Under the pieces are notes generated by a model. That model saw only the letters and a list, made by a program, of their open reading frames with translations. It searched no databases and was not told where the DNA came from. This document shows, one piece after another, positions 7,396 through 14,593 of a stretch of 28,766 nt of DNA (position 1 is the stretch's first letter; each line of letters opens with the position of its first letter). The stretch is from Muribaculaceae bacterium (GTDB lineage Bacteria; Bacteroidota; Bacteroidia; Bacteroidales; Muribaculaceae), in contig JAKSMA010000001.1 of assembly GCA_024400895.1 (NCBI GenBank), positions 1-28,766 of the forward strand. The letters run 5' to 3'. Made by a program: the position numbers and the translations under genes.

Positions 7396-8484
7396 CTATT
7401 TCCAATGGATGGCAGAGAGGAGGCGGCGGTAGGCGACTGCCGCGAGGAGTGAGGCGCACATGTAGAGCACCATGAGCAGGTGGTTGTCGATTTGCCCGCG
7501 CATTTCAAGGGCGAAGAAGCGCACTACGGGGTGCATAATGAAGAGGAACGACGAAATTCCGCCTACCCACACGAAAGGCTTCATCATGGCGTTTCCGAAC
7601 GATTTTACCAGTGCTATCATCGCCGCTGTCGCCACTATTGAGGAGAAAATCCACATCACAGGCGTTTTTTGCATGACGATGAACGCGATGGTCATCAAGG
7701 CGCACACTGCAGCCCACGCCCAACGGCTCATTCGGGGTATGCCACCGTAGCGTGCCACGAGCAGACCTGCCGAGAACGATAGTCCGGCCACGAAGAAGTT
7801 GTAGCGGAGTAGTATCATTTCGCGCCCAGCGTCGCGGAACCAGATTTGTGGCGCCAAGCAGACGATGGCGAAGACCAACGGCCACACCCAACGGCGCCAG
7901 GCGGCACCTCCGCGAGGCACATAAAGCACAAGGCGATAGATGATATAGAGCTCCATCATCAGTCCTAAAAACCAGAATGGGCCGGGGAACACGTAGCGGT
8001 AGGGAGGCATAATCCAGTTGGTGACCATCAGCATCTGCGCCACCCAATAGCGCTTGTTGGGCAGCATGGGGCTGTGGAAACAGTATGCCACAAGAATGGC
8101 GGCAAGGAGGCCGATAATCATCAGTTTGAAAAGTTTGGTGTAGTGCTTCCACACGAAAGTGTGTGGCGCAAGCATCTTGGAGGAGCCTTGCTCGTATTTA
8201 CGCACGAGTCCGAAGGCACTCAAAAAGAGGAAAATGTAGATGCCGCAATAGCCCAGCAGTGTGCTGAGTTGCAGCAAAATGTTTGGTCCGGGGTGGGCAA
8301 GGCAGTCGAACAGCGCTTGGGCACTGCCGTATTCGAAGTTGTATTCGTTGCAGTCGTGGCCGGTCACGCCGAGCGTGTGCGCCAAATTGTGGGAGGCAAT
8401 CAGCAAGATGCCCAGACCTTTCAGCGCCGCGCTTTCGCCGCGCGTGATGATGTCGGCTTTTTGATGTACGAGAGTCCTTGCCAT
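7396..8484 (-). CDS. Membrane acyltransferase (acyltransferase_3 family)
   Basis: A 362-residue multi-pass membrane protein, with about ten hydrophobic segments. It opens with the family's typical 'ALKGLGILLIASHNLAH' (about 20-36; the family's catalytic His is usually in such a segment). A following segment 'GIYIFLFLSAFGLV' corresponds to the conserved 'FFvlSGF' motif. Relatives (OafA, NodX, WecH types) O-acetylate sugars or other cell-surface compounds; the substrate here is unknown. It is the last gene of the thyA-folA operon, 13 bases after folA, and functionally unrelated to it, so the grouping is likely only transcriptional. A second family member sits upstream of thyA. Confidence 0.8.
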   Translation of the reverse strand: MARTLVHQKADIITRGESAALKGLGILLIASHNLAHTLGVTGHDCNEYNFEYGSAQALFDCLAHPGPNILLQLSTLLGYCGIYIFLFLSAFGLVRKYEQGSSKMLAPHTFVWKHYTKLFKLMIIGLLAAILVAYCFHSPMLPNKRYWVAQMLMVTNWIMPPYRYVFPGPFWFLGLMMELYIIYRLVLYVPRGGAAWRRWVWPLVFAIVCLAPQIWFRDAGREMILLRYNFFVAGLSFSAGLLVARYGGIPRMSRWAWAAVCALMTIAFIVMQKTPVMWIFSSIVATAAMIALVKSFGNAMMKPFVWVGGISSFLFIMHPVVRFFALEMRGQIDNHLLMVLYMCASLLAAVAYRRLLSAIHWK

Positions 8485-8497
8485 TGCTTTGCTTTGG

Positions 8498-8998
8498 TTA
8501 TTTTTTTCTGCTCAGAGTGAGGAAAGTGTAGGGCAGAGGGTTGCGGTCGTCGGCTTCGTGGCATTCCACATCGCTCTCCTCCCATTCGTCGGGGTTGAGA
8601 GTGGGGAAGAAAGTGTCGGCGTCGGGAAATTCTGCATCCACACGAGTGAGATAGATGGTGTCGACCATGTCGATGGTGGCCTCGTAGATTTGTGCGCCAC
8701 CGATAATCATCATTTCGCCCGGCATCTCTGCTTTGGCGATGGCATCGTCGATGCTATGGGCAATGGTCACATTCTCAGGGTGGTAGTCGGCATTTCGTGT
8801 CACCACAATGTTTTGGCGACCAGGGAGTGCACCTTTAGGGAACGACTCGAAAGTTCGCCTTCCCATCACTATGCTATGACCCATGGTGATGGCTTTGAAG
8901 TGCTTCAAGTCGGCTGACAGATGCCACAGCAAATCGCCGTTTTTTCCGATAGCTCCATCGCGGGCAATCGCCACGATGGCAGAGAGATGTTTGCCCAT
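8498..8998 (-). CDS. folA: Dihydrofolate reductase
   Basis: Reduces dihydrofolate to tetrahydrofolate with NADPH in the cytoplasm, restoring the folate that ThyA oxidises. In its 166 residues are the N-terminal 'AIVAIARDGAIGKNGDLLWHLSADLKHFK' (substrate-binding W and acidic D in the usual places), 'MGRRTFESFPKGALPGRQNIVVTR' for NADPH binding, and 'MMIIGGAQIYE', the conserved GG near the cofactor. Length is normal for bacterial DHFR (about 160). It begins 13 bases after the thyA stop, so the two are co-transcribed, as often seen. Confidence 0.97.
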   Translation of the reverse strand: MGKHLSAIVAIARDGAIGKNGDLLWHLSADLKHFKAITMGHSIVMGRRTFESFPKGALPGRQNIVVTRNADYHPENVTIAHSIDDAIAKAEMPGEMMIIGGAQIYEATIDMVDTIYLTRVDAEFPDADTFFPTLNPDEWEESDVECHEADDRNPLPYTFLTLSRKK

Positions 8999-9011
8999 TG
9001 TATTGAAAAGT

Positions 9012-9806
9012 TTATACCGAAACCACGCCCTTAATCAGGGGGTGAGGGTCGTAGCCTTCGATAGTGAAATCTTCGTATTTGAAATCAAAAAGGTCGGTCA
9101 CATCGCGGTTGATGGTGATGCGAGGCAGCGGACGAGTGTCGCGGCTCAATTGCAGCTTCACTTGCTCCATGTGGTTGAGGTAGATGTGGGCATCGCCGAA
9201 GGTGTGGATAAATTCGCCTGCTTCGAGGCCGGTCACCTTAGCCACCATCAGGAGCAGCAGCGCATAACTGGCAATGTTGAATGGCACACCGAGGAAAAGG
9301 TCGGCGCTGCGCTGGTAGAGTTGGAGGCTCAGTTTACCGTTAGCCACATAGAATTGGAACATGGTGTGGCATGGTGGGAGCGCCATCTTGTTGACTTCAG
9401 CCACATTCCAAGCGCTCACGAGCATGCGGCGCGAATCGGGGCTGTTCTTGATTTGTTCCACCACTTGGCTGATTTGGTCGATTGTTCCGCCGTTGTAGTC
9501 GGGCCAAGAGCGCCATTGGTGTCCGTAAACCGGACCGAGTTCGCCATTTTCGTCGGCCCACTCGTTCCAGATTCTCACACCATGCTCCTGGAGCCAGCGC
9601 ACATTGGTGTCGCCGCGCAGAAACCAGAGCAGTTCGTAGATAATACTCTTCAAATGCACTTTTTTGGTGGTCAGCAGAGGGAAACCGTCGGCCAGGTTGC
9701 AGCGAATTTGGTAGCCAAACACGCTCTTGGTGCCAGTGCCGGTTCGGTCGTGCTTCTCTGTGCCATTGTCGAGCACATGTTGAAGCAAATCAAGATATTG
9801 TTTCAT
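9012..9806 (-). CDS. thyA: Thymidylate synthase (ThyA type)
   Basis: Methylates dUMP to dTMP using methylene-tetrahydrofolate. It has 264 residues, the same length as E. coli ThyA. The catalytic Cys is at position 146 in '[13 protein letters not shown]', with an N-terminal 'HDRTGTGT' and '[10 protein letters not shown]' for phosphate binding. The frame is open to 9866, but the start is placed at 9806 (MKQYLDLL...). The promoter TTTG-N20-TAATTTTG (9836-9867) lies inside the longer frame, and the family begins here. First gene of thyA-folA-acyltransferase. Confidence 0.98.
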   Translation of the reverse strand: MKQYLDLLQHVLDNGTEKHDRTGTGTKSVFGYQIRCNLADGFPLLTTKKVHLKSIIYELLWFLRGDTNVRWLQEHGVRIWNEWADENGELGPVYGHQWRSWPDYNGGTIDQISQVVEQIKNSPDSRRMLVSAWNVAEVNKMALPPCHTMFQFYVANGKLSLQLYQRSADLFLGVPFNIASYALLLLMVAKVTGLEAGEFIHTFGDAHIYLNHMEQVKLQLSRDTRPLPRITINRDVTDLFDFKYEDFTIEGYDPHPLIKGVVSV

Positions 9807-9835
9807 CGCCTTTTTTGATTTTCTGTTTAAGATTA

Positions 9836-9867
9836 CAAAATTACCACTTTTCTGCCAACTGACCAAA
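9836..9867 (-). promoter_or_regulatory. Promoter of thyA-folA (TTTG-N20-TAATTTTG)
   Basis: A full match to the Bacteroidota consensus: TTTG is the complement of 9864-9867, TAATTTTG the complement of 9836-9843, and the spacing is 20. It fixes the thyA start at 9806 by excluding the upstream ATG at 9866. Confidence 0.8.
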
Positions 9868-9878
9868 TAGAGAATTGG

Positions 9879-10922
9879 TTAGTATTTGTCGAAGAATTTG
9901 CCTTTGCCGATGAGCCAGGGTGCGTAGCGGTCGATGGCCCACGCGAAGGGATAGATGGCAATCATCACCGCTGCCGCAATCACATATTTGAGCCAGATGT
10001 TGTCGTCGAGCACGCCATCGTAGAGGATGCGGTTGAGCACAATCTTGGCGACGCCGATGAAATAGTTTTGCAGACCGAGGTACACCGTGCCGCTTACCAC
10101 CACAAACTCGATGATGCGACGGTGGCCCAGTTTTGCGGCAATCCACTTCGCCACGCAGAAGTAGCAAGGGATAATCATCAGTCCGGCAGCGATGCGCACG
10201 AGGCAGTACATCTGCGGATCGGTAGTGTGAAGCGTTGTGGCTTCCACCATGATGATGACCGACACGGCAGCCATAGCCACCCAGATGGCAGCACCCGGTG
10301 GCGTGCGGAATTCGAGGCGCGAGAGCATTGGCTTGAAACTGTTGCCGAGGGCGTAGAAGGGGAGGAAAAGTAGGGCGTTTCCGATGTTCCATAGGTGGCC
10401 TATGGTGGAAACGGTTGGGATTTCGTAGGGGATGAGATAGGTGCCAGCCGCCAATGCAAGGCAGGTGGGGAACACAAATCTGCGTGGCACCATGCGCTCA
10501 ATGCACCAATAAAGAATCTGCATGGTGAACAGGCAAGCGATATACCAGAATGGAGCCACCACCGTCTGCGGGTTACCACTAACAAACTCGATAATCGGCT
10601 GCCACACGCTGATAGCCTCTTCTTCGGGGCCGACCATCTTCCTTCCCACCACCAGCCAAAGGGCGTAGAAGATGAAAAAGAAAGTGCAGTAGGGCACCAG
10701 AATCTGCTTGGCCCGGTGGCGAAGATAGGTGGTGAAGCGTGGCCATCGGTCGAAACTGTAGAGAAAGCCGGAAATGCAGAAGAAAACGGGCACGCGGAGG
10801 TTGAGAATCACGGCGTCGTCGAACAGCGCCAACCGTGGTGGTGTGTGAAACACAATCACCAGGAAGATGCTGAAGAATCTCACATAGTCGAGCCAAGCCT
10901 GTCGTTCTTGTCCTGTTTTCAT
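9879..10922 (-). CDS. Membrane acyltransferase (acyltransferase_3 family)
   Basis: A 347-residue multi-pass membrane protein. It opens 'QAWLDYVRFFSIFLVIVFHTPPR' (family motif with His about 26) and continues 'RVPVFFCISGFLY', the conserved FF-SGF segment. It probably transfers acetyl groups to a surface glycan or lipid; the substrate is unknown. The frame is open to 10994, but that upstream ATG overlaps the likely -7 box (10994-11001), so the start at 10922 (MKTGQERQ...) is preferred. Only 72 bases separate its stop from the thyA start, and thyA has its own strong promoter. Confidence 0.82.
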   Translation of the reverse strand: MKTGQERQAWLDYVRFFSIFLVIVFHTPPRLALFDDAVILNLRVPVFFCISGFLYSFDRWPRFTTYLRHRAKQILVPYCTFFFIFYALWLVVGRKMVGPEEEAISVWQPIIEFVSGNPQTVVAPFWYIACLFTMQILYWCIERMVPRRFVFPTCLALAAGTYLIPYEIPTVSTIGHLWNIGNALLFLPFYALGNSFKPMLSRLEFRTPPGAAIWVAMAAVSVIIMVEATTLHTTDPQMYCLVRIAAGLMIIPCYFCVAKWIAAKLGHRRIIEFVVVSGTVYLGLQNYFIGVAKIVLNRILYDGVLDDNIWLKYVIAAAVMIAIYPFAWAIDRYAPWLIGKGKFFDKY

Positions 10923-10993
10923 AATTGTCGGTTTACTGCCGTTGATGCCGCTTCGCCTTTTGGAAAATGCAGAGGGCAACAGCTTCTGCTCCA

Positions 10994-11001
10994 CAAAAGT
11001 A
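10994..11001 (-). promoter_or_regulatory. Promoter of the second acyltransferase (-7 box TACTTTTG)
   Basis: An exact TAnnTTTG match. A TTTT about 14-18 bases upstream is the only -33 candidate. It implies a leader of about 65 bases. Confidence 0.45.
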
Positions 11002-11101
11002 GTAAAAAATCCGATAAAACCGGCGAAATTTGTCTATCTCTGACCACCAAAAATGATTTCGTACACAAATCGGCTGCTTTCGTACAACGCCCGCCAATAG
11101 A

Positions 11102-11133
11102 TTTTCGCGCTTCCAGAATTGGCACTATTTTTG
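11102..11133 (+). promoter_or_regulatory. Promoter of the cysteine-hydrolase operon (TTTT-N20-TATTTTTG)
   Basis: TATTTTTG at 11126-11133 matches the -7 consensus; TTTT at 11102-11105, 20 bases upstream, is one base off TTTG. Transcription from here gives a leader of about 190 bases containing the hairpin at 11209-11254. Confidence 0.5.
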
Positions 11134-11208
11134 CAACGAAAATCAATAAACCCAGAAAGTGCATTGGAGACAGATGGCAATATTTTGTTTCTCATAGGCA
11201 TGATTCGT

Positions 11209-11254
11209 GCTATTTTTCGCTTACATAGGAGCCCCTATGCTCGTTCAAAATAGC
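11209..11254 (+). promoter_or_regulatory. Two-tier hairpin in the leader of the cysteine-hydrolase operon
   Basis: The outer stem GCTATTTT/AAAATAGC (11209-11216 with 11247-11254; two more pairs with one G-U) encloses a symmetric 7+7 internal loop and an inner stem CATAGG/CCTATG (11224-11229 with 11234-11239) with loop AGCC. No T-run follows, so it is not an intrinsic terminator. It may be an RNA regulatory element or a protein-binding site; it fits no riboswitch class I recognise. Confidence 0.5.
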
Positions 11255-11330
11255 GCAAATCCTGACGCTATGATAACCTGAAATCTTATCCATGCCCTAA
11301 TGGACTTTCTGGGATTAACCTAAATATTTT

Positions 11331-11873
11331 ATGATGAAAAAAACACTGATGATTATATCATGCGTCGTCGTGACGGCCGTGGTGATGAGTACGACCTGCT
11401 CTTTTAGCGAAGCACGGGCCAGAGCGAACGACATTTGTCTCCCACAAAGGGAGAAAGCGAAAATTGTATCGGAAACCAAAGGCATGGATTCTGACGACAT
11501 TATTGACTATTGCGTGGCGCGCACATGCAAACTGCTGAGGTTTTCGTCGAGCAACGAGCCGATTCGCTACCACGAAGTGTCGGGGGCGAATTGTGTGAAT
11601 TATGCAAAGTTGTGTGCGGCGATGTGCGATGTGGCGCTCGATGCCAATGGCTACAATTGCAGGGCTACGCCAGTGGTGGGCTATGTGAAAACGATGGGCG
11701 TGAATGTCAACACCGTGCTCAGTGGCTTGCTCTTCTGGAGCGACAGATGGAGCAGTTTCACCAAAGACCACGATTTCGTAAAAATTCAGTTCCCCGACAA
11801 GACCGTGTATGTGGATGCTTCCATGAAGGACCTTTTCGGCACTTCGCAAAAGCAAACCATCGAAAACGAGTAA
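11331..11873 (+). CDS. Exported transglutaminase-like cysteine protein
   Basis: A 180-residue protein with an N-terminal signal or anchor segment (about 4-22, MKKTLMIISCVVVTAVVMSTTCS, with a Cys that could be lipidated; the start may be the second Met). The remainder carries what looks like a transglutaminase-like catalytic triad: Cys in 'SGANCVNYAKLCAAM', His in 'TKDHDFVKIQF' and Asp in 'VYVDASMKD'. 'VVGYVK' follows the Cys helix as in that superfamily. Bacterial members act as proteases or amidases, often in the cell envelope. Alone 23 bases upstream of a YiiX-type amidase gene in the same direction, so the two are one operon and may act on the same envelope substrate (inference). Confidence 0.65.
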   Translation: MMKKTLMIISCVVVTAVVMSTTCSFSEARARANDICLPQREKAKIVSETKGMDSDDIIDYCVARTCKLLRFSSSNEPIRYHEVSGANCVNYAKLCAAMCDVALDANGYNCRATPVVGYVKTMGVNVNTVLSGLLFWSDRWSSFTKDHDFVKIQFPDKTVYVDASMKDLFGTSQKQTIENE

Positions 11874-11896
11874 TTAACGATTAAATGTAATACGCA

Positions 11897-12487
11897 ATGA
11901 AGAAAAAAGTGCTATTAGGAATAGTGATTGCCGTGTCGGCTTTGCTGTTGTGGAGCGTGAGCGATATCTCTATTTCAAAACCAAGCCCCGTACAAAAAGA
12001 AGTAAAAGCCGCTGACAAAGAGTTTAAGGAAGGCGATATCTTGTTTCAAATCTCAAAGTCGAACCAGTCGCCTCTCATCCAGTTGGGCACGATGTCGAAG
12101 TGGTCGCATTGCGGCGTGGTGATTGAAAAAGGCGATAAACTCTATGTGCTTGAAGCGTCGAACGTGGTGAAGCTCACCCCAATCAAGGAGTGGATTGCTC
12201 GCGGCCGTGGCGGTGTCTATCACAAGCGCCGTGTGTTCGACGAGGAAGTGAAAATCAAATACAAACAATATTTGGGCATCCCTTACGACTTGGCATTCAA
12301 GTTCGACAATGGCAAATACTATTGCTCCGAACTGGTGTATGTGATTTACCGCGACCAGTTGGGCAAGGAATTGTGCAAACCTAAAAAAGTTCGCGACTAC
12401 TATTTTGTGGGCGGGATGAAATCTACGATGAAAAGGCGCAATATCGAGCTCGACCAAGAAGTGGTGGCTCCTTGCGATTTGCTCTAA
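11897..12487 (+). CDS. YiiX-type permuted papain-fold amidase (NlpC/P60 superfamily)
   Basis: A 196-residue protein. Residues about 4-21 are a signal or anchor segment. The domain shows the permuted order of the YiiX/YebB family: 'EGDILFQ' then catalytic His in 'KWSHCGVVIE' (about 70-79), with catalytic Cys later in 'KYYCSELVYVIY' (about 141-152). Such enzymes are thought to cleave amide or acyl bonds in lipid or peptidoglycan-related substrates. Its stop codon overlaps the left 99-bp repeat, and a plus-strand terminator (12526-12558) follows. Before the AbiE insertion it probably ended against vanW, with the stop codons overlapping. Confidence 0.82.
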   Translation: MKKKVLLGIVIAVSALLLWSVSDISISKPSPVQKEVKAADKEFKEGDILFQISKSNQSPLIQLGTMSKWSHCGVVIEKGDKLYVLEASNVVKLTPIKEWIARGRGGVYHKRRVFDEEVKIKYKQYLGIPYDLAFKFDNGKYYCSELVYVIYRDQLGKELCKPKKVRDYYFVGGMKSTMKRRNIELDQEVVAPCDLL

Positions 12488-12580
12488 TGCAGGAGGGATT
12501 CGTAGGTGTCGGTTGAAATGATTTGGCCGTTGCTGCTGTCGGTGGCAACGGCTTTTTTATTGCCGTCGGGGAGGATGGTG
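12482..12580. repeat. Left 99-bp direct repeat (duplicate of the vanW 3' end)
   Basis: Matches 14495-14593 at 96 of 99 positions (differences at 12491, 12522 and 12568). It starts in the last codons of the YiiX gene (CTCTAA) and contains a minus-strand remnant encoding the last 32 residues of VanW (ILPDGNKKAVATDSSNGQ... ending YESLLH) and a plus-strand terminator hairpin. Confidence 0.92.
12526..12558 (+). terminator. Intrinsic terminator after the YiiX-type gene
   Basis: Perfect 8-bp stem GCCGTTGC/GCAACGGC (12526-12533, 12545-12552), an 11-base loop, then six T. It lies inside the left 99-bp repeat. The same hairpin recurs at 14539-14571. Confidence 0.75.
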
Positions 12581-12659
12581 AGCTGGAGGAGGTGATAGAC
12601 AAAAATGTGGTATGTACATTTCACCGACCAGTAAAAATGAAAAAACACGATACAGAGTG

Positions 12660-12699
12660 TAAATTATCGGCAATTATTTTGGTTATTGCCGATAATTTA
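12660..12699. promoter_or_regulatory. Perfect 15-bp inverted-repeat operator in the abiE promoter
   Basis: TAAATTATCGGCAAT (12660-12674) and ATTGCCGATAATTTA (12685-12699) are exact reverse complements, 10 bases apart. The -33 TTTG (12678-12681) sits between the arms, and the -7 box begins just after the second arm, so a bound protein would block the promoter. AbiEi-family antitoxins are known to repress their own operon by binding inverted repeats. Confidence 0.75.
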
Positions 12700-12709
12700 T
12701 ATAATTTTG
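12678..12709 (+). promoter_or_regulatory. Promoter of abiEi-abiEii (TTTG-N20-TAATTTTG)
   Basis: A full match: TTTG at 12678-12681 and TAATTTTG at 12702-12709 with 20 bases between. Transcription would start only a few bases before the ATG at 12718, so the message is nearly leaderless unless the second ATG (12742) is used. Confidence 0.8.
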
Positions 12710-12717
12710 CCCTCAAA

Positions 12718-13416
12718 ATGGCAAATACAACTCAATATATAATGAACTTTGCTATGCAGAACAAAACGTTTTGTGTAGATGATCTGTTGTGTATGCTGCC
12801 GAAAGATAGTTCTACATCCCTTTCATCAATCAAGAGCACAATTACAAGGCTCGTCAGTTCTGGGAGGCTTGCACGTGTAAAACGTGGCGTCTATTCCTTT
12901 ATACCAGCAATGAAGAACTCATTTGAAATAGTGATTGGCGAAAAGGAAAAACAACTCAATGACCTGCTGAAAGAGAAATTCCCCTTTGCTACATTCTGTA
13001 TATATAATGGTGGAACGCTTGCACCACTGCAGCATCATCTTTCTTTTAATAATGCAACTTACATAGAAACGGAGAGAATTGTCATGGAGTCGGCATTTGA
13101 TTATCTTCGAGACAAGGGTTATGAAGTTTTTTTGAATCCCAAATCTGGTATGATGTCAACTTACATTGATTTGAAGTCTGCACCAATCATCATTAAACCT
13201 TTGAAAACGGAATCGCCAACAACAGTGCAAGATGGAATAGTCATGCCGACATTAGAAAAAATCTTAGTGGACATACAGAAAGATGCTGATTTTAGCTATC
13301 TTCAGGGTACAGAAAGCGACAATATGCTTTCAAATGCAGAATCCCTATACATGATTAACTACTCACGTATGTACCGTTATGGTAGAAGACGTGGTTTAAA
13401 CCTCAAACAAAAATGA
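12718..13416 (+). CDS. abiEi: AbiEi-family antitoxin, transcriptional repressor of the type IV AbiE system
   Basis: A 232-residue cytoplasmic protein. Residues about 5-65 form a winged helix-turn-helix ('DDLLCMLPKDSSTSLSSIKSTITRLVSSGRLARVKRGVYSF'), followed by the AbiEi C-terminal domain with 'YNGGTLAPLQHHLSF'. AbiEi neutralises the AbiEii toxin without tight binding and represses the operon. The frame is open upstream to 12523, but that part lies in the vanW repeat and upstream of the promoter, so the start is put at 12718; 12742 is possible. It overlaps abiEii by four bases (ATGA at 13413-13416), the usual coupling. The inverted repeat at 12660-12699 is its likely operator. Confidence 0.88.
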   Translation: MANTTQYIMNFAMQNKTFCVDDLLCMLPKDSSTSLSSIKSTITRLVSSGRLARVKRGVYSFIPAMKNSFEIVIGEKEKQLNDLLKEKFPFATFCIYNGGTLAPLQHHLSFNNATYIETERIVMESAFDYLRDKGYEVFLNPKSGMMSTYIDLKSAPIIIKPLKTESPTTVQDGIVMPTLEKILVDIQKDADFSYLQGTESDNMLSNAESLYMINYSRMYRYGRRRGLNLKQK

Positions 13417-14489
13417 TAGATCCGAAGTGTTTTACAACAGAATGGATAGAAGAGAAGTCCAAGGCATTCAAATATCCAGACAAGAACCTCATTGAAAAAG
13501 TGATTCGTGCATTGTCTTTGCTTGACATGCTGGCACGTTCTGGTTGCCCATTCCACTTCAAAGGGGGCTCATGCCTCATGCTATTGCTTCATGATACTGC
13601 TCATCGTCTGTCAATCGATATTGACATCTTGTGTCCTCCTGGCACCAATATTGAGGACTATCTCAAAGACTATGCCGACAATGGATTTATTGATTACAAA
13701 CTCGTTGAACGTAAACAGGCAGGTACCGATATTCCAAAGAGCCATTCCAAGTTCTTCTATCAGGTAGCTTTCAAAGCAGAGTCAGAAGCAACCTCGTTCA
13801 TATTGCTAGATGTTCTATACGAAGACTGTCACTATGTGGACACCCAAACGGTTGCCATCGAAAGTCCGTTCTTGGAAACAACAGGTGACAAGGTTTATGT
13901 GCAAGTGCCATCCATAAGTGATATTCTTGGTGACAAGCTCACAGCGTTTGCTCCAGAAACTACAGGAATACCATATTATAAGAATGAAAAACTTGCAACG
14001 CTCGAAGTTATAAAGCAGTTGTACGATATAGGACGGCTGTTTGACAAGGTTAATGACCTTACCATTACATCCTCTGCTTTTCGAAAAATAGCCCCTGTGG
14101 AACTTGGATATAGAGGACTGCAATCAGATGACCTGACCCCAATCTTTGTTGATATCCGAAATACTGCACTCAACATATCCACACGTGGTTTTGTTGATAA
14201 GGATAAGTTTGCATTATTGCAAAAAGGTATCAATAATATAGGCTCTTTTATGTATCTTGGCGCATATCATATTGAGAATGCGACGACTGATGCAGCAAAG
14301 GCTGCCTATCTTGCTACTCTGATACAATATGGCATCAATGAAATAGAACATTACGATGGCGACCTTAGCGCGGTAGCGAATCTGTCTGTCAGCACACTGA
14401 CCAATAAGCTGAACAAGATAAAATTGTCAAATCCAGAGGCGTTCTATTATTGGTGTAAGACGGATGCTATTTTGTCTTCCGTTTTATAA
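13413..14489 (+). CDS. abiEii: AbiEii/AbiGii-family nucleotidyltransferase toxin
   Basis: A 358-residue DNA polymerase-beta-like nucleotidyltransferase. Motif I 'FKGGSCLMLLL' is at 49-59 (GGS 51-53), motif II 'SIDIDIL' at 67-73 (D69, D71), a conserved Lys in 'ILGDKLTAF' (about K175) and Asp in 'KQLYDIGRLFD' (about D205). The family blocks growth by transferring nucleotides (AbiEii uses GTP; a related mycobacterial toxin modifies tRNA), and AbiE modules can abort phage infection. All catalytic positions I can recognise are present, so the toxin looks active. It is translationally coupled to abiEi, and a terminator supplied by the right 99-bp repeat (14539-14571) follows. Confidence 0.9.
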   Translation: MIDPKCFTTEWIEEKSKAFKYPDKNLIEKVIRALSLLDMLARSGCPFHFKGGSCLMLLLHDTAHRLSIDIDILCPPGTNIEDYLKDYADNGFIDYKLVERKQAGTDIPKSHSKFFYQVAFKAESEATSFILLDVLYEDCHYVDTQTVAIESPFLETTGDKVYVQVPSISDILGDKLTAFAPETTGIPYYKNEKLATLEVIKQLYDIGRLFDKVNDLTITSSAFRKIAPVELGYRGLQSDDLTPIFVDIRNTALNISTRGFVDKDKFALLQKGINNIGSFMYLGAYHIENATTDAAKAAYLATLIQYGINEIEHYDGDLSAVANLSVSTLTNKLNKIKLSNPEAFYYWCKTDAILSSVL

Positions 14490-14494
14490 ATTGT

Positions 14495-14593
14495 CTCTAA
14501 TGCTGGAGGGATTCGTAGGTGTCGGTTGAAATGACTTGGCCGTTGCTGCTGTCGGTGGCAACGGCTTTTTTATTGCCGTCTGGGAGGATGGTG
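14495..14593. repeat. Right 99-bp direct repeat (vanW 3' end in place)
   Basis: The partner of 12482-12580 (96 of 99 identical, offset 2013). Here the sequence is the real end of the vanW gene (last 32 codons and stop). Confidence 0.92.

Larger units (their letters stand above)
12581..14494. other. Candidate inserted segment carrying AbiE
   Basis: The 1.9-kb stretch between the two 99-bp repeats. It holds only the AbiE promoter, abiEi and abiEii, and is more A+T-rich than the genes on both sides. Removal of the segment with one repeat copy would restore yiiX and vanW as convergent genes overlapping at their stop codons. No integrase, transposase or terminal inverted repeats were seen. Bases 12581-12659 are not explained. 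Confidence 0.6.

Noticed and set aside
8883..9818. A 311-codon plus-strand frame opposite thyA/folA
   Set aside because: Same kind of antisense shadow over two certain genes.
12523..12717. Upstream extension of abiEi
   Set aside because: The first part translates the antisense of the vanW repeat, and the whole extension lies upstream of the promoter and operator.
12581..14494. Insertion sequence or integrative element with its own recombinase
   Set aside because: No transposase or integrase frame and no terminal inverted repeats; only the AbiE genes are inside.
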